Part shown: positions 17,686-25,691 of the stretch, one piece after another | Numbering within the stretch: position 1 is the first letter of the stretch | Layout: each line of letters begins with the position of its first letter | Assembly (NCBI RefSeq): GCF_026626635.1 | Contig: NZ_JAPNKA010000001.1 | Span: 9,780,501 to 9,844,500, forward strand | DNA: 64,000 bases | Direction of reading: 5' to 3' | Source: Archangium lansingense | Lineage (GTDB): Bacteria > Myxococcota > Myxococcia > Myxococcales > Myxococcaceae | The notes under the pieces: model-generated | Seen by the model: the letters and a program-made list of their open reading frames with translations, nothing else | Databases searched by the model: none | Told to the model about the DNA's origin: nothing | Made by a program: the position numbers and the translations under genes

Positions 17686-19017
17686 ATGGACCTCTTCGAG
17701 CATGCCGGCCAGAAGGACCAGGCCGCCCTGGCCCCCCTGGCCGAGCGGATGCGCCCCACCCGTCTGGAGGAGTTCGTCGGACAGGAGCACCTGACGGGCG
17801 AGGGCCGCTTTCTCCGCCGGGCCATCCAGCAGGACCAGGTGCCCTCCCTCATCCTCTGGGGGCCCCCGGGGACGGGCAAGACGACGCTCGCTCACGTCAT
17901 CGCCAAATCCACCGGTGCCGCCTTCGAGTCCCTCTCCGCCGTGCTCTCCGGCGTGAAGGACATCCGCGAGACGGTGGCCCGCGCCCAGGAGCGCTGGAGG
18001 ATGAATCGTCAGCGCACCCTGCTCTTCGTGGATGAGATCCACCGCTTCAACAAGGCGCAGCAGGACGCGCTGCTCCCCCATGTAGAGAAGGGCACGGTCA
18101 CCCTCATTGGGGCCACCACGGAGAACCCCTCCTTCGAGGTGAACGCCGCGCTCCTGTCCCGAGCCCGCGTCGTCACCCTGCGCGGGCTGGAGGAGGAGGA
18201 GCTGGTGGCGCTGCTGCGCCGGGCGGTGGTGGACCCCAAGGGCCTGGGCGGCAGAGTCGGGGTGGAGGACGAGGCGCTCACCTTCATCGTCCAGGCCTCG
18301 GGAGGCGACGCGCGCAGGGCGCTCACCGCACTGGAGGCGGCAGCCGCGCATGGTGGCACCCGGGTGGACAAGGCCATCGCCGAGGAGGCCATGCAGCACA
18401 AGGCGCTCCTCTACGACAAGGGCGGCGAGGAGCACTACAACGTCATCAGCGCCTTCATCAAATCCATGCGCGGCTCGGACGTGGACGCCGCGCTGTACTG
18501 GATGACGCGCATGCTGGAGGCGGGCGAGGACCCCGTCTTCATCTTCCGGCGCATGGTCATCTTCGCCTCGGAGGACATTGGCAACGCGGACCCGCGGGCG
18601 CTGAGCGTGGCGGTGGACGCGCTGCGGGCCTTCGAGCTGGTGGGCCTGCCCGAGGGCACCCTGCCCCTCACCCAGGCGGTGACGTACCTGGCGCTGGCAC
18701 CCAAGTCGAACGCCGTGCTCACCGCGTATGCCGCGGCGCGCACCGCCGTCACCGAGGGCGGACCCCTGCCCGTGCCCATGCACCTGCGCAACGCACCCAC
18801 GAAGCTGATGAAGTCACTCGGGTACGGCGCCGGCTACAAGTACCCGCATAATTTCGAGGGCAACTACGTCCCCGAGGACTACCTCCCCGAGGCCCTGCGC
18901 GACCGGCGCTTCTACCAACCCACGCGCAACGGCCTCGAGCAGGAGTTGGCGGAGCGCTACGAGGACATCCAGCGACAACTCCAGAACCGCTCCCGCGAAC
19001 CGGGCGAGGAGGGCTGA
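17686..19017 (+). CDS. rarA: Replication-associated recombination protein A (RarA/MgsA AAA+ ATPase)
   Basis: A 443-residue AAA+ clamp-loader-like ATPase acting at stalled replication forks. Features in order: LAERMRPTRLEEFVGQEHL, Walker A WGPPGTGKTT (~58-67), Walker B LLFVDEIHRFNKAQQDALL, sensor 1 GATTENPSFEVNAALLSRARV, sensor 2 GGDARRAL, then the RarA-specific C-terminal tetramerisation region (KGGEEHYNVISAFIKSMRGSD, ASEDIGNADPRAL, YKYPHNFEGNYV). ATG 17686 aligns with family starts; the 9 extra upstream codons are less likely. It is about full family length. Confidence 0.95.
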   Translation: MDLFEHAGQKDQAALAPLAERMRPTRLEEFVGQEHLTGEGRFLRRAIQQDQVPSLILWGPPGTGKTTLAHVIAKSTGAAFESLSAVLSGVKDIRETVARAQERWRMNRQRTLLFVDEIHRFNKAQQDALLPHVEKGTVTLIGATTENPSFEVNAALLSRARVVTLRGLEEEELVALLRRAVVDPKGLGGRVGVEDEALTFIVQASGGDARRALTALEAAAAHGGTRVDKAIAEEAMQHKALLYDKGGEEHYNVISAFIKSMRGSDVDAALYWMTRMLEAGEDPVFIFRRMVIFASEDIGNADPRALSVAVDALRAFELVGLPEGTLPLTQAVTYLALAPKSNAVLTAYAAARTAVTEGGPLPVPMHLRNAPTKLMKSLGYGAGYKYPHNFEGNYVPEDYLPEALRDRRFYQPTRNGLEQELAERYEDIQRQLQNRSREPGEEG

Positions 19018-19041
19018 ACCCTCCTCAACCCTCGGACCGAC

Positions 19042-20514
19042 TCAGGAGGCGGCCTCGAGCGCGTCGTCCTCGTCGCCGTCCTTGCCGCGCTTCATGGAGC
19101 GCCCGGCCACCTCGTACTGCTTGAGGAGGCGGCGGAAGTTGGAGCGGTCCACGCCTGCGGCGCGAGCGGCGCTGGAGACGTTGTGGTTGTGCTTCTCGAG
19201 CAACGCGGTGAGGTAGCGCCGCTCGAAGGCGCGCATGGCCAGCCGCTTCGCCTGGGCGTACGGCAGGTGCGCGAGGCTGAAGACCTCCACCTGAGCTCCG
19301 GCCTGCGGCGCGTCCTGGAAGCCCGGCGGCAGGTCGTCGACGTCCAGCACCTCCTTGGAGGTGAGCACCACCGCGCGCTCGATGACGTTCTCCAGCTCGC
19401 GCACGTTGCCCGTCCACCGGTTGCAGGTGAGCGCCTCCATCGCGTGCGGCGTGAAGCCCGTCACCCGCTTGCCCACCTTCGCCACGTACAGCTTGAGGAA
19501 GTGGTGCGCCAGCAGCGGCACGTCCTCGGGCCTGTCTCTCAGCGGCGGCAGGTCAATGGTGATGACGTTGAGCCGGTAGAACAGGTCCTCACGGAACTTG
19601 CCCTGCTCCTTGGCCCGGTTCAGGTCCACGTGCGTCGCGGCGATGACGCGCACGTCCACCTTCACCGGCTCGTTGGCCCCCACCCGCTTCACCTCGCCCT
19701 CCTGCAGCACGCGCAGCAGGCGGACCTGGGTGGCGGGAGGCACGTCGCCAATCTCGTCCAGGAAGATGGTGCCGCCGTCGGCCGCCTCGAAGAGGCCCTT
19801 CTTGTTGGCCGTGGCTCCGGTGAAGCTGCCCTTCACGTGGCCGAAGAGCTCGCTCTCCAGCAGCGTGTCCGTCAGCGCCGAGCAGTTGACGGCCACGAAG
19901 GGCTTGTCCTTGCGCGCGCTGCGGTAGTGGATGGCCCGGGCCACCAGCTCCTTGCCCGTGCCGCTCTCGCCCTGCACGAGCACCGTGGCCGTCGAGTGGC
20001 TCACCGTCTCCACCAGCTTGAAGACGCCGCGCATCTGCGACGACTGGCCGATGAGCTCCTCGAACTGGTTGCGCGCGGTGAGCGCCTCCTCCAGCGCCCG
20101 CGCCCTGTCTCGCAGCGCCTTGCGCTCGGCGGCCTTGGCCACCGTCATGCTCACTTCGTCGATGTTCTCGAAGGGCTTGGTGAGGTAGTCGTACGCCCCG
20201 GCCTTCACCGCCTCCACCGCCGTCTCCACGGTGGCGAAGGCCGTCATCATGATGACCTCGACGTCCGGCCGCGCGGCCTTGATTCCGCGCAGCAGATCCA
20301 TCCCGGACAGGTTGGGCATCTTGATGTCCAGGACGGCCACGTCGATGGACGGGTCCTTCGCCGCCGTCAGTCCTTCCACGGCGTCGTCGATGGAGACGAC
20401 CTGGTAGTTCTCCCGCTTGAGGATGGACGTGACCGCCTTGAGGACGATCGGATCGTCATCCACGACCAGGATCTTGGCGCGCATGGCGCCGGCAGTAGCT
20501 GGCTGCGGATTCAC
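19042..20514 (-). CDS. Sigma-54-dependent response regulator (NtrC family)
   Basis: A 490-residue enhancer-binding protein. The receiver domain (~13-125) has acidic VVDDD and phospho-acceptor Asp ~63 in AVLDIKMP. The AAA+ domain has Walker A GESGTGKE (~183-190), the sigma-54 contact loop GSFTGA (usual GAFTGA, Ala to Ser), FLDEIGDVP and RLLRVLQEGE. The C-terminal Fis-type HTH is NVSSAARAAGVDRSNFRRLL, followed by a charged tail. GTG 20514 overlaps the kinase stop (GTGA), so kinase and regulator are translationally coupled. GSFTGA variants occur in functional activators. Its own promoter is of the sigma-54 class (22132-22149), suggesting autoregulation. Confidence 0.94.
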   Translation of the reverse strand: MNPQPATAGAMRAKILVVDDDPIVLKAVTSILKRENYQVVSIDDAVEGLTAAKDPSIDVAVLDIKMPNLSGMDLLRGIKAARPDVEVIMMTAFATVETAVEAVKAGAYDYLTKPFENIDEVSMTVAKAAERKALRDRARALEEALTARNQFEELIGQSSQMRGVFKLVETVSHSTATVLVQGESGTGKELVARAIHYRSARKDKPFVAVNCSALTDTLLESELFGHVKGSFTGATANKKGLFEAADGGTIFLDEIGDVPPATQVRLLRVLQEGEVKRVGANEPVKVDVRVIAATHVDLNRAKEQGKFREDLFYRLNVITIDLPPLRDRPEDVPLLAHHFLKLYVAKVGKRVTGFTPHAMEALTCNRWTGNVRELENVIERAVVLTSKEVLDVDDLPPGFQDAPQAGAQVEVFSLAHLPYAQAKRLAMRAFERRYLTALLEKHNHNVSSAARAAGVDRSNFRRLLKQYEVAGRSMKRGKDGDEDDALEAAS

Positions 20515-22103
20515 GGCAACCTCTCGAGCTGCAAGGGAATGGGGATGTAGACGGTGAAGCGAGAACCCTCACCCATCTGGGTGTCCACCTTGATGACGCC
20601 GCCGTGGTCCTCGACGATGCGGTAGGCGATCGACAGGCCCAGGCCGGTACCCTGGCCAGGCGGCTTGGTGGTGAACGACGGCTCGAAGATGCGCCCCATG
20701 TGGCGATCCTCGATGCCCGTGCCCGTGTCGGCGACCCGGAAGTAGCACCGGTCGCCATCCTTCCCTGTCTCCAGACACAGCACGCCACCCGCGGGGGGCA
20801 GCGCGTGCAGCCCGTTCTGCAGCAGGTTGAGCATCACCTGCGACAGTTGTCCCGGGTCTCCGAACAGCTCCGGCAGGTCCTCCGCCAGGCGCAGCTCCAG
20901 CCGTACCTTGGAGTACGACTTGAGCTGGGCCCCGAAGAGCACCGCCGAGTCCTCCGCGCACTTGTTGAGCTGGAAGGCCCGGCGATCCTCCGTCCGGCTG
21001 TGGCGGCTGAACTTCAGCAGGCTCTCCACGATGCGCTTGCAGCGCAGCGCGCTCTCCTCGATGAGGTCCAACTGCTCCAAATCCCCAGCGTTGCGGCCAT
21101 CGTCGCGCTTCATCAACTGCGCGAAGGCGAGGATGCCGCCCAGCGGGTTGTTGATCTCATGCGCCACGCCGCCAGCGAGCTGGCCCACCGCCGCCATCTT
21201 CTCCGTGTCGATGAGCCGGCGCGTCATCTCGCGCTCGTCGCTGATGTCCCGGTAGGAGCACACCGCTCGCCCCTCGGACGTCAGCGGGTAGGCCGCCATG
21301 GCGTAGGTGCGCCCGCGCTGGCTGATCTCCGCACGCGCGCCCTTGCCGCTCTGCAGCGCCTCGGGCAGCGGACAGCCCGCGCAGGGCGTGTCCCGGTCGA
21401 ACAGCAGCTTGTGACACCGAGGCTCGGCGCCCTCCTCGGACAGCTCGGACAGCGGCTCCTTGAGCCGATCCCCGGCCAGGTCCGTGTACGCCCGGTTGGC
21501 GCGGCGCACCCCGAAGTCCCGGCGCACCACCGCCAGCGGCGTCTCGATGGAGTCGAACGACAGCTCCCACTCGCGCTTGGCCTGGCTCAGCAGGTGCGTG
21601 CGCAACGCCACCCGCGTCTCCAGCTCCGCGTTGAGCCGCCGCAGCTCCTCGTTCTGCTGCTGCGTCACCCGGAGCAGCCGCTCATTCTCCGCCTGGAGCG
21701 CGTATTGCTCGAAGGCGCTCTTGACCGTCAGCACCAGATGGCTGTCGTTCCAAGGCTTGGAGATGAACCGGAAGATCTCCGACCGGTTGATGGCTTCCTC
21801 GATCGCCTGCTGATCCGCCTGGCCGGTGAGCATGATGCGCTGGGCCCGTGGCACCTGCGCCTTCACCCGGCTGAGGAACTCCACCCCGTTCATCCCCGGC
21901 ATTCGAAAGTCGGAGATGACCACCTCGGGCGTGAAGCGTTCGAGGGCCTTGAGGCCCTCCTCCGCATCAGAGGCCGTCTCGATCTGCCAATCGCCGCGAC
22001 GGAGTACCCGCCGGATGGACTTCAGGATGTACTCCTCGTCGTCCACCAGCAGCAGCCGTCCGCGTGGCACCGCTCCCTGTGTCTGCGCCAGTTCCAGTGG
22101 CAA
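20511..22103 (-). CDS. Hybrid sensor histidine kinase with N-terminal receiver and PAS-like domain
   Basis: About 530 residues. The N-terminal receiver (GRLLLVDDEEYILKSIRRVL, Asp in VVISDFRMPG, SKPW near its end) is of the RpfG/HupR type. A coiled coil follows, then a PAS-like sensor with two cysteine groups (a Cys in EPRCHKLLF, then DTPCAGCPLPEA), next HisKA with the phosphorylated His in AGGVAHEINNPLGG and HATPase_c (LNLLQNGLHALPP, VADTGTGIEDRHMGRIFEPS, GTGLGLSIAYRIVEDHGG). There is no TM segment, so it is a cytoplasmic sensor. The C-x(n)-C-x2-C PAS resembles redox or metal-sensing kinases. TTG 22103 has AGGA 5 bp upstream; GTG 22070 is an alternative. Starts further upstream would lie before the sigma-54 promoter. 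It transfers to the coupled NtrC-type regulator by inference. Confidence 0.88.
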   Translation of the reverse strand: MPLELAQTQGAVPRGRLLLVDDEEYILKSIRRVLRRGDWQIETASDAEEGLKALERFTPEVVISDFRMPGMNGVEFLSRVKAQVPRAQRIMLTGQADQQAIEEAINRSEIFRFISKPWNDSHLVLTVKSAFEQYALQAENERLLRVTQQQNEELRRLNAELETRVALRTHLLSQAKREWELSFDSIETPLAVVRRDFGVRRANRAYTDLAGDRLKEPLSELSEEGAEPRCHKLLFDRDTPCAGCPLPEALQSGKGARAEISQRGRTYAMAAYPLTSEGRAVCSYRDISDEREMTRRLIDTEKMAAVGQLAGGVAHEINNPLGGILAFAQLMKRDDGRNAGDLEQLDLIEESALRCKRIVESLLKFSRHSRTEDRRAFQLNKCAEDSAVLFGAQLKSYSKVRLELRLAEDLPELFGDPGQLSQVMLNLLQNGLHALPPAGGVLCLETGKDGDRCYFRVADTGTGIEDRHMGRIFEPSFTTKPPGQGTGLGLSIAYRIVEDHGGVIKVDTQMGEGSRFTVYIPIPLQLERLP

Positions 22104-22131
22104 CCTCGTCCTGGGTCCGAGACCCGAGCAT

Positions 22132-22149
22132 TTGCAATGACGCTGCCAA
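22132..22149 (-). promoter_or_regulatory. Sigma-54 (-24/-12) promoter
   Basis: On the minus strand the sequence TTGGCAGCGTCATTGCAA matches the RpoN consensus YTGGCACGNNNNTTGCW, with GG and GC exactly ten bases apart. Only the CG after TGGCA is inverted (GC). The start of transcription would be near 22122, ~20-50 bp before the kinase gene candidates at 22103 and 22070. Together with upstream inverted repeats this implies enhancer-dependent expression of the kinase/regulator operon. Confidence 0.75.
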
Positions 22150-22178
22150 CGTCCAACCCCTCGCAAAGCCCCCTGATA

Positions 22179-22259
22179 CCGGGTGCTTCTACACCCGGGG
22201 CTCGCTTCCACCCTGGGTCCCTCAATACCCCGACCCAGGAATCGGGTCAATGTTGACCC
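22179..22259. promoter_or_regulatory. Three inverted repeats upstream of the sigma-54 promoter (possible enhancer sites)
   Basis: Within 81 bp lie three inverted repeats: CCGGGTG-6nt-CACCCGG (22179-22198), CCTGGGTC-12nt-GACCCAGG (22212-22239) and GGGTCAATGTTGACCC (22244-22259). The last is centred ~130 bp upstream of the predicted sigma-54 start, the usual place for activator dimers. The same hairpins could terminate the diguanylate cyclase transcript ending at 22281. None is followed by a T-tract on that strand. Confidence 0.5.
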
Positions 22260-22280
22260 ACTCTGAGTATGGGGAACAGG

Positions 22281-23240
22281 CTAACGAGGGGTGGGTCTAT
22301 CGAAGGGTGAGGGGGCGACGTAGAGGCAGATGCGGTTCCGGCCCTCGTCCTTGGCGCGGTAGAGGGCCTGGTCGGCGGAGTGCACCAGCTGCTCGGCGCT
22401 GTTGACGGCGTGGTGCGGGAAGGTGGAGACGCCCAGCGAGGCCGTGACGCGCAAGGTGCGCTCGGGACCGGTGAGCAGTACTCCCAGCTCGCGCCAGACA
22501 CGCTCGGCCACGGTGAGGGCGCCGGCCAGCGGGGTGCGCGGCAGGAGGATGGCGAACTCCTCGCCTCCATAGCGGGCAAGCAGGTCCGTCTCGCGCACGC
22601 TGCGCTGCAGGGAGGCCGCCACGTCGCGCAGCACGATGTCGCCCACCTGGTGGCCGTGGGTGTCGTTGAAGGCCTTGAAGTGGTCCAGGTCGATGAGGAT
22701 GAGCGACAGCGTGTCGTCGTAGCGCTGGGCGCGCCGGAACTCCTCACGCAGCCGCTCCTGGAAGTAGCGGTGGTTGTGGACCCCGGTGAGCCCGTCGGTG
22801 ACGGACAGGCGCTCCAGGGAGGTCACCCGGGTGAGGAGCTCGTTGAGGCGCTCGCGCTCCTGGAGACACTTCCCCATGCGGGCCACCAGCTCATCGGTGT
22901 CCGCCGGGGTGCGCACCACCTCGGCCCCCAGCCGCAGCACGGCCACGACCGCGGCGCGCTCCTCGGTGGGCACCAACGCGAGGATGGAGGGGCCCGTCCC
23001 GTCGTCGTCCCGGGCCATCAAGTGCTGCAGCAATGCGCGAGAGGGCCCCCCGGCGGGACCCAGGACGAGGAGCACCAGATCGGCTTCGGCGAGAAGGCGT
23101 TGAGCCTCCGAGCCGGCCGAGACCAATCGGACGGAGAAGCCCTCCTGCTCCAGTGTGCTCGCCAGCTCCGCCTGCCGCTCGGGCAGTTCGTCCACCAACA
23201 GAATGAGGCGCCTGTCTCCCACATCTATCCCCGAAACCAA
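22281..23240 (-). CDS. Diguanylate cyclase with degenerate N-terminal receiver domain
   Basis: A 319-residue soluble protein. Residues ~10-125 fold like a response-regulator receiver (LILLVDELPERQAELASTLE) but the phospho-acceptor position reads LVLLVLGPAGG, with no Asp. The GGDEF domain (~145-310) is intact: LTGVHNHRYFQERL, LIDLDHFKAFNDTHGHQVGD, and the active site RYGGEEFAILL. The product-inhibition I-site RETD lies five residues before GGEEF. It should synthesise c-di-GMP from GTP with feedback control. Without the Asp, activation would not be by phosphorylation at that site. It is divergent from the GT2 gene. Confidence 0.92.
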   Translation of the reverse strand: MVSGIDVGDRRLILLVDELPERQAELASTLEQEGFSVRLVSAGSEAQRLLAEADLVLLVLGPAGGPSRALLQHLMARDDDGTGPSILALVPTEERAAVVAVLRLGAEVVRTPADTDELVARMGKCLQERERLNELLTRVTSLERLSVTDGLTGVHNHRYFQERLREEFRRAQRYDDTLSLILIDLDHFKAFNDTHGHQVGDIVLRDVAASLQRSVRETDLLARYGGEEFAILLPRTPLAGALTVAERVWRELGVLLTGPERTLRVTASLGVSTFPHHAVNSAEQLVHSADQALYRAKDEGRNRICLYVAPSPFDRPTPR

Positions 23241-23372
23241 CCCAAGCCCTCACGCTACCACGCCCCCGTGAAGACTCGCGACCGTTGGATTGCGCATGCC
23301 CTCCAATGTTTGATAGCCAGCCGCCTCGGTTCCGCCACGTCCGTCACAAGGGCATCGCCTCGAGGTCTCATC

Positions 23373-24173
23373 GTGGGAAAATCCCCCAGCATCAGTCTCT
23401 TCTTTCCCGCCTGGAACGAGGAGGACTATGTGGAGCGCTCGGTCACCCGAGCCATGGATGTGCTCCCCCGGCTGACGGACGACTTTGAGATCATCGTCGT
23501 CAACGATGCCTCCACGGACCGCACCCAGGAGGTCTGCGAGCAGCTGGCCGCGCGCATCCCCCAGCTCCGGGTCATCACCCACCCGGTGAACCTGAAGCTG
23601 GGCGGGGCCATGCGCACCGGCCTGTCCGCGTCCACCAAGGACATCGTGGTGTACTCGGACATGGACCTGCCCTTCGACCTGAAGGAGCTGGAGCGGGCGA
23701 TGCACCTGATGAAGTACCTGGAGGCGGACATGCTCTGCGCCTTCCGGTTCGACCGCACCAGCGAGGGGCCCAAGCGGATTGTGTACTCGTTCGCCTACAA
23801 CATGCTCATCCGCACGCTGTTCGGTGTCCACGTGAAGGACATCAACTTCAGCTTCAAGGTGATACACCGGCGGGTGCTGGAGGCGGTGGAGCTCAACAGC
23901 CAGGGCTCCTTCATCGACGCGGAGCTGGTGGTGAAGGCCATCCACCAGGGATTCAAGGTGTTCCAGATGGGCGTGGACTACTTCCCGCGTACGCGCGGCG
24001 TGTCCACGCTGTCCTCGCCCGCCGTCATCGCGAAGATGGTGCGGGAGCTGATGAAGCTGTACCCGGAGACGCGCCATCCGCAGGCGGCCAGGCGTCCGGT
24101 GCGGCTGCCGCCCTCGGTGGCCCCGCTGCATGGCTCGGCGCGAGAGCGCGACAAGGCACGCGGCCACGGGTAG
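23373..24173 (+). CDS. Family 2 glycosyltransferase (DPM1/polyprenyl-phosphate type)
   Basis: A 266-residue GT-A fold enzyme, probably transferring a sugar from an NDP-sugar to a polyprenyl phosphate. Features: SLFFPAWNEEDYVERSV (N-terminal nucleotide-binding strand), IIVVNDASTDRTQEV, VNLKLGGAMRTGLSAS, and the metal motif DMDLPFD. No C-terminal TM pair is present, so it is a soluble or peripheral type. No ATG exists near the conserved start. GTG 23373, preceded by CGAGG 7 bp away, gives VGKSPSISLFFPAWNEED. The downstream deacetylase gene overlaps its 3' end, indicating joint function in glycan or lipid-linked sugar metabolism. Confidence 0.88.
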   Translation: MGKSPSISLFFPAWNEEDYVERSVTRAMDVLPRLTDDFEIIVVNDASTDRTQEVCEQLAARIPQLRVITHPVNLKLGGAMRTGLSASTKDIVVYSDMDLPFDLKELERAMHLMKYLEADMLCAFRFDRTSEGPKRIVYSFAYNMLIRTLFGVHVKDINFSFKVIHRRVLEAVELNSQGSFIDAELVVKAIHQGFKVFQMGVDYFPRTRGVSTLSSPAVIAKMVRELMKLYPETRHPQAARRPVRLPPSVAPLHGSARERDKARGHG

Positions 24174-25050
24174 CGCGGTGGCACGAGCCCCCACACGCCT
24201 CATCGTCAACGCGGATGACCTGGGGCTGCACCCGGCCCTGGACACGGGCATCCTCCGGGCGCACCGCGAGGGCATCGTCACCAGCGCGACCGTGCTGGTG
24301 AGAGGCCCGAGCGCGGAAGAAGCGGTGACCCGAGCCCGGGCGCAAGGACTGGCCCTGGGCGTTCACCTGGCCTTCTGCACTCGCCTGCCCCCAGCGGCGC
24401 CCGCCTCACACGTGCCCACCATGGCCCCGGGTGGGTTGCTGCGCGCGAGCTGGGCTGACTTCGCGAAGGCGTGGCTCACCGGGCAGGTGCGACGCGAGGA
24501 GCTGGAGCTGGAGCTGGCCTCGCAGCTGAGACGCGCACGGGACCTGGGCGCGGACGTGGATCACCTGGACGCGCACCAACACCTGCACCTCCTGCCCGGG
24601 GTACGCCCGCTGGTGGAGGCCCTGGCACTTCGAGAGGGACTGCCCCTCCGCTGGCCAGACCGATTGCCGCGAGTGTCCTGGCTGCGGGCACCGGGGCCCG
24701 CGGTGAAGACGTCGCTCTTGTCGCTGTTGGCCCGGACCGCTCCGCGACCGCCGCCGGGAGTCCAGCGGGTGAGCGCCGGCGGCATTTTCGAGGCGGGCCA
24801 GCTCACCGAGTCCGCCCTGCTCTCGCTGCTGGAGTCGCTGCCCCCGGGAGACTTCGAGCTCGGCTGCCACCCGGGCGAGGGCCGTCCCCACGTCCCGGAA
24901 GACCCCGCGTGGACCTATGGCTGGCAGTCCGAGCTGGACGCGCTCACCAGCCCTCGGGTGCGAGCCCGACTCGAGCAACTGGGGGTGGAGCTGACCACCT
25001 ACGGCGCGCTGGCGGCCGCCGTGCCCCCGGCCGTGGCCTCCGCCACATAG
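24130..25050 (+). CDS. YdjC/ChbG-family carbohydrate deacetylase (HpnK-like)
   Basis: A ~306-residue hydrolase of the YdjC fold, which removes N-acetyl groups from sugars; HpnK acts on hopanoid glycolipids and ChbG on chitooligosaccharides. Metal motifs: LIVNADDLGLHPA (DD), GVHLAF, and HLDAHQHLHLLPGV; then FELGCHPGEG near the C-terminus. The start could be ATG 24130, overlapping the GT2 gene by 44 bp, or GTG 24178. The domain begins at TRLIVNADD so both are feasible. The 3' end overlaps the convergent methyltransferase gene by 52 bp. Pairing with a GT2 suggests an add-sugar-then-deacetylate sequence, as in glycolipid remodelling. Confidence 0.85.
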   Translation: MARRESATRHAATGSAVARAPTRLIVNADDLGLHPALDTGILRAHREGIVTSATVLVRGPSAEEAVTRARAQGLALGVHLAFCTRLPPAAPASHVPTMAPGGLLRASWADFAKAWLTGQVRREELELELASQLRRARDLGADVDHLDAHQHLHLLPGVRPLVEALALREGLPLRWPDRLPRVSWLRAPGPAVKTSLLSLLARTAPRPPPGVQRVSAGGIFEAGQLTESALLSLLESLPPGDFELGCHPGEGRPHVPEDPAWTYGWQSELDALTSPRVRARLEQLGVELTTYGALAAAVPPAVASAT

Positions 25051-25691
25051 AGGATGTGGGGTGTGGAGTAACCCACCCCCAGCTCCACCGTCTCGCGCAG
25101 GGTGAAGCCGGCCTGGAGCAACAGGGCCTCCATCGCATCGCGAGGCTGGAGCACAAGCGCCCCCCCGGCCTTCGTCCGGCCGAGCAGCTTCACCATCACC
25201 ACCTCCTGTGCGAGGCACTTGAGGTGCTTCCAGGAGTGGTCGCCCTCGGCCTCCTTCAGGAGGAGTCGCCCACCGAGACGGAGCAGCCGGCGGACCTCGC
25301 GCAGGAAGCCGGGCCAGCGCTCCACGGGGAGCAGGTAGAGGACATCGCTTACCACCACCGCATCGAAACCACCGGGAAGCCGCTCGGCGAGGGACTCCAC
25401 GGTGCCCACCTCAGTCCGCACGTTGGGCAGACGGCCAGGACCGCTTCGGGCCCATTCAATTTTACGTGGGTCAGGATCGACCCCATGCACGATGCGCCGG
25501 GAGTCGCCCAGGGCGAGGAGGGCGGAGAGCAGTCCATGGCCACATCCCACATCGGCCACGGTGCCTCCGGCGGGCACGCGGGAGGCAACGGCCTCGAGCG
25601 GAGCGGAGAAGGCCCGGGCGTGCACGTGGAAGCGCTCGCTCAACGGGAGGTGGGAGAACAGCGCCAGGGCGGGAGGAAGAGGAGCGTTCAC
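24999..25691 (-). CDS. Class I SAM-dependent methyltransferase
   Basis: A 230-residue methyltransferase. SAM-binding motif I is VADVGCGHGLLSALLAL, with the acidic end of strand 2 in VHGVDPDPRKIEWAR and motif IV AVVVSDVLYLLP. RLLRLGGRLLLKEAEG follows. The N-terminal FSHLPLSERFHVHARAFSAPLEAVASRVP is a substrate-side helix. GTG 25691 overlaps the stop of the upstream PIG-V-like gene (GTGA), so they are translationally coupled. The last 17 codons overlap the 3' end of the opposite-strand deacetylase gene. The substrate is unknown; a lipid or polyprenyl glycan is suggested by neighbours only. Confidence 0.85.
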   Translation of the reverse strand: MNAPLPPALALFSHLPLSERFHVHARAFSAPLEAVASRVPAGGTVADVGCGHGLLSALLALGDSRRIVHGVDPDPRKIEWARSGPGRLPNVRTEVGTVESLAERLPGGFDAVVVSDVLYLLPVERWPGFLREVRRLLRLGGRLLLKEAEGDHSWKHLKCLAQEVVMVKLLGRTKAGGALVLQPRDAMEALLLQAGFTLRETVELGVGYSTPHILYVAEATAGGTAAASAP

